From Ectocarpus siliculosus (taxonomy: Eukaryota; Sar; Phaeophyceae; Ectocarpales; Ectocarpaceae), in assembly GCA_000310025.1 (NCBI GenBank), contig FN649758.1, positions 3,708,665 through 3,772,664 on the forward strand: a stretch of 64,000 bases of DNA, given 5' to 3'. A program made the translations under genes and the position numbers. Positions 43,001-52,249 of the stretch are shown piece by piece. Under the pieces are notes generated by a model. The model made no database searches and was not told where the DNA came from. It worked only from the letters and a program-made list of their open reading frames with translations. Numbering within the stretch: position 1 is the stretch's first letter; each line of letters begins with the position of its first letter.

Positions 43001-45823
43001 TTTCGGAGGTCTTCGGGAGTCTTCGTGGTCTCACATGTTTCCGCGTCTCCGGTGCCTGTTTCCTCTTTGGCTCCGGCTACGTCCCGCGGAATGTCTCCGG
43101 CCGCGTCTCTGGCGAATAGATATGTGCACGTCCTGTCTTCGCTTCCGGAGCGGGGACCGCTCATTTCTTCACGAACTCGGGCCAAGACCACCGCTGCTAC
43201 TGGAGGCGCCGTCACCGGTCCCACCTATTTCGGACGCCAGCCGCGGGCTACCATCGTCCCTCGGGCATCGTCCACTGCCCGTAGTCCTAGCAGGTCCCGC
43301 TCGACAAACAAGACCATCCGGACCGGCACGCGTCCCCTGCCGTCATCTGCGAAGCCAACGTCGGCGTTTTCGTCGACTGCCTCTGCGCCACCGGTGCCTT
43401 CGCCGGCATCGGCGCGCGCTGCATCCTCGGTTTTGCCTTCTATCCAGGTTTCGCCTGGGACTTCGCCCCTCCCGATGCCTCCTCCTAGGGTGACACCGCT
43501 GTCTGCAACTTCACCAGTCGTTGAGGCTCCTCGTTCTACAGCCTCTTCCGTGGGATCGCTTGACTCTGGGTTGGAGCCGACTGACTTGGACCCCTCACAT
43601 TTGCGAGCTTGCGTTCAGAGCTTCGGCACTGTGGACTGGGCTAGGGAACAACAGCGGGAGAGCGAATGCGTGGTGGCTATGCGTTTTCTGTCTCGTGGCT
43701 CTCCCTCCCCACCCCCTTCTGACTTGCTCACCCTTAGTGCCCCGCTCCGCTCCCCTCGGTTAGACGATGTCCTTGCGTTGGCGGCGAAAACCAGGCTGCA
43801 CACGACCGATGATAACGTCACCCTTCTCGTACATAAATCGGCGCCATCGCCGATCGGACGCTCTGGTGGCAGGACCACTCGTCTACCGGATACTGGTGTG
43901 CCCCGTGTCTACGTGCCCATGCTGATGCGTCCGTGGGTCCTTCATGCCTGCCATACCGCCGCGTCCTTCCATCTCGGTGTTCATCGTACACAACGTCCGC
44001 TTGAGCGTTTCTACTGGTGGATTGGTCTGGATCGTTCTGTGCGCTGGTGGCTTCGAGCGTGTTTGGTGTGTCAAGCTCGCAAGACTTCGCGTCAAACCGC
44101 TCGGTGGCCCGTCATCGCTATGCCATTGCCACAGGGGCCTGGTACGGTCGTCGGCGTCGACTTCTTCGGACCCCTGCCCGTGACTGCCAAGGGCAACTCC
44201 TACATTTTGTTGTTCACAGACCGTTTCAGCCGGAGAGCCGACATGTTCGCGGTTACAGCGGCGGAATTTACGGCGAAAGGGACGGCTCACATCTTCGTCA
44301 ACCAGTACATGACCAAGTGGGGATGTCCGACTACGTTATTGTCGGACAACGGACTGCATTTCTGCTCGAAGCTCTCCATGGCGATCTACGAGGTGATGAA
44401 AATCAAGAAAGTCACCACCAGCTCCTACCACCCGCAAACCAACGGCGGCACGGAACGCGTCAATCACACGATGGCTCAGATGCTTGCGGTAGTCGTCAAC
44501 GAACAGCAAAACGATTGGGACGTACATCTCCCGCACGTTGAATTTGCCTACAACAATTCCGTGAACCAGTCGACTGGATTGGCGCCGAACGAGATCCATA
44601 TCGGACGCATTCCGCGGCTTCCGCTTTCAGTCTTCGATCATCCAACGGTAGGTGGTCATCAAAACTTAGCCCGTGACCAACTCGAGTACTGCAACTTGGC
44701 TGTCGATCGTCAGCGCCGGGCCTACGACCTGGTCCGTGAGTACAACGCCCTGAAGATCTCGCGAGTCGAACGCCGTAATTCATCCCTGCTGGACGCCATC
44801 CACAAGCTCCCGCAATTTACTGTTGGCGGGTGGGCTTGGGTCTACAACACGGCTGCTACAATTCGACAGGGTGTGAGGAAGGACACGGATCAACAGGTGC
44901 TCAAGGCCAAATTCGCGCTTTCCTGGACGGGGCCTTACAAAGTTCTTGCGGTGGGTCCCGCTTCGGCCGACGCCACCCCAGATGGAAGCCCGTTGGCGCG
45001 TAAACTCCTCTACCTGGACCTGCCTTCTGATCTTTCCGGCCCCGCAGCTCGATGTCGCGTATCTGTCCTTCGTTGCAAGCCCTGTCGCAATCCATACGAG
45101 ACAGACGACCTGCCCCAATCTCTACCCGCTGAGCTTTCGCGTTATGTCCTGCACTCTTTCGGCGATAAATGTCCACCGTTGCACGTCACCGCAGATGATG
45201 TGTCGGTGCCTGTCGGGCGCCTCGAGGTCGACTACATTTCGGGACACCAATTGGTGCGGGGCCGTAGCGGCGTTCTCGCTGTCCTGTACCAGACGCATTG
45301 GCTAGGCCTGACTACTCCTTCTTGGGAACGGGAGTCCGACCTCGATCAATTCCGTCGACACATCCTCTTGTACTGGTCTCGAGAGGTCTGCCAAAGCAAG
45401 CAGGGTAACCGCACGTATCGAGTGGCTCGGACACGCGCGGCACAACGGGAGCTAGCCCGGAATCGTGGCGAACGCTATTTGCCTCCTGGGGCTGACCTTG
45501 TGCTTCACGCGACTTGGCTCCGTCGTTTCAGCATTTCGCCCCTTCCAGTTGGAGCGCGGCTGTGGTACAAGGCCCGCGACGGATTATGGTGGACAGGACG
45601 TATTGGTGCTCATCAGGACGGCTCGTACATCGTTCGATTTCTGGATGACCCGGGCCCCAGCGTTCTCCCTCTGCCTGCGCACCTCTACTCCACCGCCTTG
45701 GACGCCGTCTGTGGATCGTGGTGTTTAGAAAAACATCGCTCGCGCCCTTTGGGCGACGCCCGGGATCGCACTCCTCCCATTACTGACTCCTTACCGTCGG
45801 CTGTTCCCAATATCTCTTCCTAG
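40025..45823 (+). CDS. pol: Pol polyprotein: protease, RT, RNase H, integrase, chromodomain-like, Tudor-like
   Basis: The frame opens at 40022; the first ATG (40025) overlaps the ORF3 stop as TGATG. Numbering is from that ATG. Protease LLDSGSP (D129). RT motifs: VNYKRLNALVDLD, FSIFDLNSAFHQ, FLGHTISPAGV and AYLDDV with Y634-L-D-D. RNase H has acidic residues D789 (CSDACIDG) and D856 (YSDHKAL). Where other elements have the catalytic Glu, this one reads TVLDLQAGG with Gln. Integrase has a His/Cys zinc region (CLVCQARK) and a perfect D1379-D1441-E1477 triad with 35 residues between the last two. After it, residues ~1730-1785 resemble a chromodomain (TPSWERESDL) and ~1843-1886 a Tudor-like barrel (GARLWYKARDGLWWTGRIG). 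It replicates the element and inserts the cDNA, with the C-terminal modules likely steering integration to modified chromatin. Confidence 0.95.
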   Translation: MEVRRLLRDHPLSGEALPASTSPTPPISQPLPHGRRRIHEVATAAGSSSREDRGEDPACLRLDAPGDHAPGVHLVASTSVCADQPPLLEHGPDLVGGTLLLDSDSYTTRVLLHGGPTATSQLARVALLDSGSPASFVSDSVVTAMIATGALTAGSVRVSPSRRWGGFGDGPALVTTRSVRLTVNFLHGARATASLAVWACVVPDAAMGHAVLLGRDSWMRFNSRVFTTLPHPGPDGRVMGELTLSPRFAAGACVYATHDDAPASSFHLKYAGSSGISLGPEPALVEVDLVRSSGMPALIGEYLVSFRPEVGALSSPDAFVSNGLQRIPLAGCAELEPGDVLGVSAAPILRVPVETLMAAPSSTPTAPPSSTSPHRVNAVGPKSGTRRSPDPASAPPPPKPPPQELLDRFSEAQRSSFLRLWTRLPAHMHDIAFDLHNPGWTPEAIDRLADALVEYSDVFSTSKTDFGSCTVMPFTLFVPAGTKPVASRPYRINPLMQKKVDAVLDQYLAAGLIQHSTSPWASPLVVIPKKDGSVRIAVNYKRLNALVDLDGQPLPRVDGILDSLYTGKVFSIFDLNSAFHQIVCDEDTVPLTAFCTPTQLFEWLRMPQGANASPSWFVKVINRVVHGLERVLAYLDDVICFDEELLGHVLNMTEFFKRLRQYNLKLSPGKARVGATHANFLGHTISPAGVSPDGVKVRALTHMPPPTNVKQLRSLLGGLSYYRKFLQNLATKVRPLNSLLKQGVPFKYTPGMVKVVKTLLSELARPPILVFPDWAAVEDNSRPLRLCSDACIDGFGASLEQEQLDGSVRPIVYISRATLPAERNWTVLDLQAGGIVWAIMRLRGYLWSTKFIIYSDHKALESIGKVGEHNARVQRWLEFLSNFTYTLKYRKGSANGNADFLSRLPLPAQDTDTTGPDCIDGVDHAGVFLIRACGLNYHSSSTPEVGLGGLRPPCSAGAFSPPALQPSDFGDFRRHHPRRLDVRSNSPIDYQDFRRSSGVFVVSHVSASPVPVSSLAPATSRGMSPAASLANRYVHVLSSLPERGPLISSRTRAKTTAATGGAVTGPTYFGRQPRATIVPRASSTARSPSRSRSTNKTIRTGTRPLPSSAKPTSAFSSTASAPPVPSPASARAASSVLPSIQVSPGTSPLPMPPPRVTPLSATSPVVEAPRSTASSVGSLDSGLEPTDLDPSHLRACVQSFGTVDWAREQQRESECVVAMRFLSRGSPSPPPSDLLTLSAPLRSPRLDDVLALAAKTRLHTTDDNVTLLVHKSAPSPIGRSGGRTTRLPDTGVPRVYVPMLMRPWVLHACHTAASFHLGVHRTQRPLERFYWWIGLDRSVRWWLRACLVCQARKTSRQTARWPVIAMPLPQGPGTVVGVDFFGPLPVTAKGNSYILLFTDRFSRRADMFAVTAAEFTAKGTAHIFVNQYMTKWGCPTTLLSDNGLHFCSKLSMAIYEVMKIKKVTTSSYHPQTNGGTERVNHTMAQMLAVVVNEQQNDWDVHLPHVEFAYNNSVNQSTGLAPNEIHIGRIPRLPLSVFDHPTVGGHQNLARDQLEYCNLAVDRQRRAYDLVREYNALKISRVERRNSSLLDAIHKLPQFTVGGWAWVYNTAATIRQGVRKDTDQQVLKAKFALSWTGPYKVLAVGPASADATPDGSPLARKLLYLDLPSDLSGPAARCRVSVLRCKPCRNPYETDDLPQSLPAELSRYVLHSFGDKCPPLHVTADDVSVPVGRLEVDYISGHQLVRGRSGVLAVLYQTHWLGLTTPSWERESDLDQFRRHILLYWSREVCQSKQGNRTYRVARTRAAQRELARNRGERYLPPGADLVLHATWLRRFSISPLPVGARLWYKARDGLWWTGRIGAHQDGSYIVRFLDDPGPSVLPLPAHLYSTALDAVCGSWCLEKHRSRPLGDARDRTPPITDSLPSAVPNISS

Positions 45824-45939
45824 CGTCGCCGTTTTAGGTTCGAGTTGGTCTATCTTGGATTTTGTTTGTTTGTTTGTTTGTTTGTTTGTTTGTTCGTTTG
45901 TTTGTTTTTTTTGTTTTTGTTTTTGTTTTCTCCGTGTGG

Positions 45940-46139
45940 TTTGCCTCTGAACACTTGGAAAAAGAGTTCCCCAAGTTTCGTCGGTGTTCTTTGCCTCTGA
46001 ACACTTGGAAAAAGAGTTCCCCAAGTTTCGTCGGTGTTGTTTGCCTCCGAACACTTGGAAAAAGAGTTCCCCCAGTTTCGTCGGTGTTCTTTGCCTCTGA
46101 ACACTTACACAACGAGTTCCCCAAGTTTCGTCGGTATGT
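45940..46139 (+). repeat. Four 50-bp tandem repeats downstream of pol
   Basis: Units start at 45940, 45990, 46040 and 46090, each with TTTGCCTCTGAACACTTGGA and CCCAAGTTTCGTCGGT. The fourth unit is the most diverged, and a fifth partial copy trails to about 46175. The period is not a multiple of three, so frames run through all three phases; it is unlikely to be coding. Confidence 0.9.
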
Positions 46140-47149
46140 TCGCCTCTGACCAGGCAAACACCGAGTTTCTCGTGTTTCCCTTGGTTCGCCTTTTGCCACC
46201 TCATTTTTTATTTTTAGCTCCACCGTGTCGCCGAAGTGTCATCTAGGCCTGTTACTTCGGGCTTCCATCCCGTGGCGTCGTCTTCTCCCGTGGACATTCG
46301 TCGTCATCCACACTTCGTTCTACTTCGTCTCCGTCATCGCTCCCTGCAGGCGACGCCTTCATCATCGTCGAGCCCTTGAGTCGTTGTGTTGTTGTGTGTA
46401 TCTCTGCGACTTTTCTGTGTTGTTTGAGTCTTCCTGTGTTGTGCGTTGCCAGCGAGCCAGGGCAAGTTCGTCAGATCGCTTCTCAGACGTTGATCATTCA
46501 TGCTTTGCATTCTTGGTTTTCTTTGCGTCTTGCCGTGGCCGCCTCTCTATACGGTTTGAGTTCTCTGACACGCTGGAAATTGTTGTCAGTGTGTTCGCCT
46601 GTCATTCATTTCTCCTGCCCTTCTTTGACGCTTTCCTAGATTGGTTGCGTTGATATCTTCCCCTTTACGTCGCGTCCAGTATCAAAGGCCGTATTCGTTC
46701 GGAAATTTGCTTGGGTTTTGAGTTTTGTTGCCGTATTTTGGGGCTCTCTCGGGTAGTCGCCCTCATTCCTCCCATTGTCATACGCGCGGGTGCGCGTAAA
46801 AGAGTGGTGTGTGGCGTTTAGGTTTTGACTTTATTTCTCTTGCCGTCGTCTGTTGCGGATAGCGTGCTGTGCAGCACTACATATTTTTCTTGGCCTTATC
46901 CCTTCATTGGTAGGAGCGTTGTCATTGAGATGTCGATGTGTTGTCTCGTGGCCGTTCGCATCCATCTTTCGTCTCAATGATGGTGTGGGGGTTGATTCGG
47001 GATGTTTCTACAACTCACCCTCCTTTTTGGATGTTTTGTGAAGAGTCATATCTTCGATTCATGAGCATCAATCGTCAGCTAAAATCTTCGTTGTAGCTTT
47101 TAGGATTTGAGCATTGATTTGAGTATAGAATCTGCATATATGATATTCA

Positions 47150-47160
47150 GGGTGGGCTAG
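47150..47160 (+). promoter_or_regulatory. Probable polypurine tract
   Basis: GGGTGGGCTAG abuts the 3' LTR, where plus-strand DNA synthesis would start. It is weakly purine-pure, so the exact primer is uncertain. Confidence 0.35.
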
Positions 47161-47456
47161 TGTTAAGGAGTGTGGCTGCTAGCTTAAATAGGGCACATCT
47201 TATTGTTGATAGGATGTGGGTCGGTCCCAGGAGGTATACCCTTCAGACACCTACCCTCTTAGGATTTGTCTAGTCTGCGTACCCCCTGAGGTGAAGTTGG
47301 ATCCCCACTTCACCTCAGACCCTTGCTGATCGTCTCTCAGAAATAACAAGCAACTTTCTCATCTCTACGTGATCGTGGACAAGCGTGTCAACGACAGAAC
47401 CTACCTTCATCTATCTCTAGGAGCAAGCTACCGCCGACGGCTTCCCCTCCTTTAAA
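47161..47456 (+). repeat. 3' LTR of the Ty3/gypsy element
   Basis: Same length as the 5' LTR with two base differences in its first ~70 bases. It carries the same 12-bp hairpin at 47286-47318. Confidence 0.95.
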
Positions 47457-47460
47457 ACAA

Positions 47461-49994
47461 CAGTTTCGTCCCGTCTGGTGGTATTCGGAGGGAGATTTGT
47501 GTTTAGTAGCAGAGACACGTTAGGATACCGCGGAGGCTTTGTGCCGTGCGGGACGTGTGGCACGGGGAAAGTCTCCCTCCGTAGGCCACAGAAAATATTA
47601 ATCAAGGCAATTCGAAAGCAAAACAATAAATCTAGATTTTAAAAATATATCAAACCAGTAGAAAGTTCCAGGAAAAAAACAGAGGACTCGCGTGCTTAGA
47701 TATATATGCATCGTTGTCACAAATGGAGGGCGGGGGGCCAATCCTTAACCCTAGTCAAAGTACCGTAGAGGACTCGCGACGGATGTCGTGTAGAACTCAC
47801 GGACGGCAGCAGAATAGCAACGAGTCAGCCAGGATACGGAACTGTATCGGGAATAAAAGGGTCGACTTCTCTAGCGTAGTTATCCCGAAAACGACCTCGG
47901 TGTGGGTAGTGTACAATGGTGTGCCGGGACTCCTACGTTTGCAGTCGCAGACTCCTGGTTGGTATTATTTGCGGGGAGTGAGACAGGTTTGTAAGCGTCA
48001 GCGCCGCGCCTCGTAGTCCATGTGGCTGGCGAGACCATGGGCGTTCCGTGTGTCTCACTCTCCAACGTGAGACCTAGGAATCGAAGCAAAATATTGGAAC
48101 AACTCGAGAGAACACCAATCAATAAAGACACACACTTGGGACACAATATGTGTACCGCACCGGAGTCACTAGCCTCTGCTGTGTGAAACGCACGTACGAG
48201 AACCTTGGTGTACTGTACCATCCTCGTGTGAGGTGGTTCGCTGAGTGATGTCTACTGTGTGATGCCCCCACTCGTTTTGGCTTGCTGTGCACATATCTCT
48301 CAAGCCGCGTGTCCTCTTGTTGGTAAAAGTCTGTAACGATATGTAACACTTAAAAACCTGCTTGACTTCAGTATGGAAAGTGTCCCTCACGCGTTTTAGG
48401 GGTACATTTTGTCTAAACCCGTCTAACCTCATGTCAGTTATTTGTGGACCTCCTCTCTCTTGGACATCAGGCATGCTTGGGCTCAAACCTCAGCTCAAAG
48501 GACGAGCCGAAGGTTCAGTAGCTTTCATGTCTATCCGCAAGAGGCCCAAATGGGCGCGTGAATATTTTTGCTGTCACTAACTACACGGGGTTTCACTACG
48601 TACGTTTTGCCAGCGCCGGTGGCGCCGATGATATATTGGAAGAACAACGACACACGACGGAAGGGAGCAGCTCCTTGTGGCAGGATAGGGGCACCCCCTG
48701 GATAAGGGTACATTTTCTCCAAATGGCACCCCCGTAGGCTTACGGGCACTCCTCCTCCCTTCTGGGAATTCCCCCCCCACAAGGACCGCTGCTCCTTATC
48801 CACTCACAGTTGTTGTTGTGTTCATGTTTCATCCTCTTCATACCTAGCCCGCGTTCCGCGCTCACAAGTCGAGAGTGAGAACGAGGGTTGAAATCCTCGT
48901 CACAGCAACCTACAATCATTGTCATGCTCCAGTACACCACAATCAATCGTCGGAGAAATATTTCACCCCCGAAGCAAATCTCCAAACCACCACCCCCACA
49001 CCACACATGTGATGGCTACTGAGAATCACAGTGCAGGCGACAAGGGCCAACGGGGACTGATCACGACGGGTCCGGTCGTAGCAAATGTGGGGATGACTAC
49101 TCATACTTCGGCAAAAAAGCAAATCAGCCCACACCCTTGGGGATGTAGGCTTGCTTGTGGATGATGACGGTTGTCCCGTATCGGTTCTCGAAGAGGTGTT
49201 AAGAAAAAACAAATACACACACAGAAAGACTATACCCATTCGAGATATGCCCACAGTCGAATGGGATGTGTTGTACATTGTCGTTGAAACATACACTTTC
49301 CCTAATTTGTTCTTGAGTTGGTGCGTGCTCTCTCCGCTGTGTGTCGCGCAAGCAGAACAAACAAACCCTATGCAGCAAGGGTCAAAGGCAAATCTCAAGT
49401 GCTGCGTGTGAGCATGTACGTACCCTGTGCAGCTGCAGCGCGGCGTACCCACTCACCTGTTGTGCCGCTGGACTCTTAGTACGAGAGGCTTGGCTCTGAG
49501 TACGCAAATCCGCCCGAAGGAAGATGGATTGGTGGAAATGTAAAAGCTTGATCAGTGGAGACCAGAAAGAATGTAGAGAAACAGAGTGAAACCACTGAGG
49601 TGGATCTCTCCAGAAAAACAGATGGATATTGTAGTGAACCCGAGGAAAGCAGAGGTGTTAGAGGATTGGGCGAGTGCGCGCGCTCGTCCTCGAAATCATG
49701 GACTCATACCTATCCAACAACGTCGACCAATCACACGTGTGGAGAATACGGTACTGGTAAGCTAAGATATGTTCCTGAAAAAGATTACTTCAACACCATG
49801 CTCTCGAACTAGCCACGTATGCACATAAAGTGCTGTACTTGCAAGTACTACTTGCACTGTGTCCGAGAATACAGCTTCAGCAACTGAACTACTTCCAAAT
49901 TCGGCTCTTGAGCGCACACAAATATTCATTCGTTCAAACACGCATGTCTGAGTTACTTGCGGCCAGTCATCTACATTGTAGAATTCTTTAGTGA
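47461..49994. other. Intergenic stretch, nothing coding recognised
   Basis: Short open frames only. Positions about 47620-47725 are similar, in inverse orientation, to 56660-56750 (shared AAATATATCAAACCAGTA and GCATCGTTGTCACAAA), marking a small dispersed repeat just outside the Ty3 element. Confidence 0.5.
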
Positions 49995-50255
49995 AATATT
50001 TCATGGACCTCCTCCATGGACTTCGATGAAACCAGTCCTTGGACTTCCATGGACTTTCATGAAATGTTTCATGGAAGTCCATGGAAGTCCATGGAAAAAT
50101 GAAAATTTTCATGGAAGTCCATGGAACTCCATGACACCTTGTTCATGGAAGTCCATGGAACTCCATGACACCTTGTTCATGGAAGTCCATGGAACTCCAT
50201 GAAATATTTCATCATGGAAGTAAGTCTATGAAACATTTCATGGACGTTCAAGAAA
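49995..50255. repeat. CATG-palindrome tract B
   Basis: Dense CCATGGAAGTCCATGGAA and TTTCATGAAA-like palindromes, including a 45-bp unit repeated near 50115-50205. It ends about 80 bp before the gag-only LTR element, whose other side resumes the same repeat at 55285, suggesting the element split one older tract. Confidence 0.85.
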
Positions 50256-50333
50256 TATTCCAGTGACGCCAACTTGGTTGACAAATGCCGACAATGAGCC
50301 TTGGCTGTGTTCGACATTGATTTCCATGATATG

Positions 50334-50523
50334 TGTTTGGGTGCGGTAGCCCGTCAGAGGCCGAAAGAGAAAGAAGGTTGACTCAAGACCTTTGTTGATT
50401 AGAGAGTGAGAGACATGCGGTAGGCAACACCATCGCCATGCAGCATGCCCATCAACACATTTCATCCGCGTACCCCCCGGAGGCCCCGTAGAAAGTTGTA
50501 TACTCTGCCGAGCACCCCAAACA
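50334..50523 (-). repeat. LTR of the gag-only element (3' side on minus strand)
   Basis: 190 bp, near-identical to 55076-55264, with TG..CA ends and an inverted terminal match GTTTGGG(G)TGC/GCACCC(C)AAAC. Confidence 0.9.
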
Positions 50524-50536
50524 GCCCCCCTGCTCG
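50524..50536 (-). promoter_or_regulatory. Polypurine tract of the gag-only element
   Basis: On the minus strand GAGCAGGGGGGC directly precedes the LTR. Very similar AGCAGGGGGGCTG words recur at about 51090 and 51200, see findings. Confidence 0.6.
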
Positions 50537-52249
50537 CTACGAGATACGATCTACGAAATCCTCGTCACGACTATCAGTGCCAGGTAAAACGGTGATAAAT
50601 CAAACTACGCATCCACACGGAAATCATCCACCATTCATTCCAATTCAAACAATTTCCCGATAAAACAATGTTCTACGAAATCTGTCGATCTCCCAATAAA
50701 ACATGCTCTACGAAATCTTTCAAATCTTCTGATGATATCAAATTACTATCTCCTAAAAGGTCTGTCAATAAACAATTCACCCTCTTGAGAAAAATGCTTT
50801 ACCAAATTCTCAAGAAGTCAAAACACAAGCAGTCACCCTTGGAAAAATACCCAGCAAAGATACACATTACATCAGAATCAATCACGTCAGAACGGGGACG
50901 GGTAACTCCGGGAAAACGTGTCCAACGTCCTGACTTACTCAGAACAAATTCCTCAGATAAACATATATGTTTCAACTCATTGACCAGCTCAAATAACCTT
51001 CGGAAGCACAAAGGCTTCAACCATGACTTACGAGAACATGCCAAATCCTTCCTCCAATACCCAATACCTTGACAAACATACCAGTCCAACAGCCCCCCTG
51101 CTGTAACATCCATCCCAAACACGATGAAACCAAACAAACAAGTCCAAAACAAACATGAAGAAACCAACAAATCCAAAACAGACAATCAACAATCCAGCAG
51201 CCCCCCTGCTGGGCCATTTCATACGAACGCAACGAAAATCCCATTCAATATTCAATTCCATGTCACCTCCGCAGGTAAAACGCGGAGAACGATCCAAACA
51301 TGAACTACCCAAATCCCATAAACCAACATCAGTTCCATATAAAATCCCCAGGGAAAACACGGAAAATCTCAACATGAACTACCAAACCCGATGTCAGAAA
51401 CACTGCTTGTTGTGCTGCGGCGGACAGCATGGTATCACATTAGAAACACTGCTTGTTGTGCTGCGGCGGACAGCATGGCATCACATCCCCCCCCCCATGA
51501 TTTCCGACAGCAGTGCAACAATCAGGCGTGATTCCGCAAAATCCAGCATGCCAATTCTGCATCCAACTTCATCAACTCCAAACCGAAACAAGAAAACAAA
51601 ACATATCAAAGAAAAGGCGTCACACGTCCAGCACATACCAGTCTGCCGTACAGGCCTACTTGAGAAGGAAAATTGCTACTCCGCAAGAATTGACTCGTCG
51701 GGTACGGTACATCGGAGGGACAGAGAAACGGTGCGTGCCCCCCAACGTCTTTACCCAGCACGTCGCACGCCAAGCCAACGCCTACTTGCATATATCCAGT
51801 ACCATCAGAAAAACATAGCGGTAACTATCATAGAGAATGTTATCCCAACAAAGAAGGAAAAACCAAAGTGGAACAAACCGTACGCAGAAACTATACTACC
51901 ACCGCCATTTGAGATATTTTCCTGGCAAACAACAGCCCCCCGGCCGCAACATTCCATTTGCCTCCCAGAAAAACAATAATCTACCATGGAGATTCCCTGC
52001 CATTTGGCCGTGGAAATTAGTGTCCCTGCAAGGTAAAACGCGGGTGGGCATCTCTACAAAACAAAACAAAAACAAATCCAAACCTGCAAATGTGCCAACG
52101 ATAGGAAAAATGCAGAATTGTATCTGAAGATAAAACACAAGAACAGCATCCTGCACCAAACAAATTTCAGAAAAGTGACAATAATACGCAAACAAACATC
52201 ACGTGCCTTGGCGAGTTTAAGACCCCAGCAGAAGTCGCGCTGCTTGCCG

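Larger units (their letters stand above)
45824..47160 (+). other. 3' untranslated region of the Ty3/gypsy element
   Basis: About 1.3 kb between the Pol stop and the 3' LTR. It opens with a TTTG microsatellite (45861-45930) and four 50-bp repeats (45940-46139), followed by T/C-rich DNA with short frames and no recognised domain. Just before the LTR, GGGTGGGCTAG may serve as polypurine tract. Confidence 0.75.
33426..47460 (+). mobile_element. 14-kb Ty3/gypsy (chromovirus-like) LTR retrotransposon with NADAR domain
   Basis: Two 296-bp LTRs (33430-33725 and 47161-47456) differ at only two positions, so insertion is recent. The flanks carry a 4-bp direct repeat ACAA (33426-33429 and 47457-47460). 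Order inside: SR-rich/coiled-coil ORF, Gag with CCHC knuckle, in-frame TGA, Pro/Ser-rich plus NADAR ORF, -1 shift, then Pol with protease, RT, RNase H, integrase, chromodomain-like and Tudor-like modules. RT before integrase places it in Ty3/gypsy. At 14,027 bp it is about twice the usual chromovirus length. It is probably the autonomous, possibly active, element of this locus. Confidence 0.95.

Noticed and set aside
43083-43493. Overlapping frames inside pol and ORF1
   Set aside because: Shadow frames of GC-rich coding DNA in the Pro/Ser-rich linkers.
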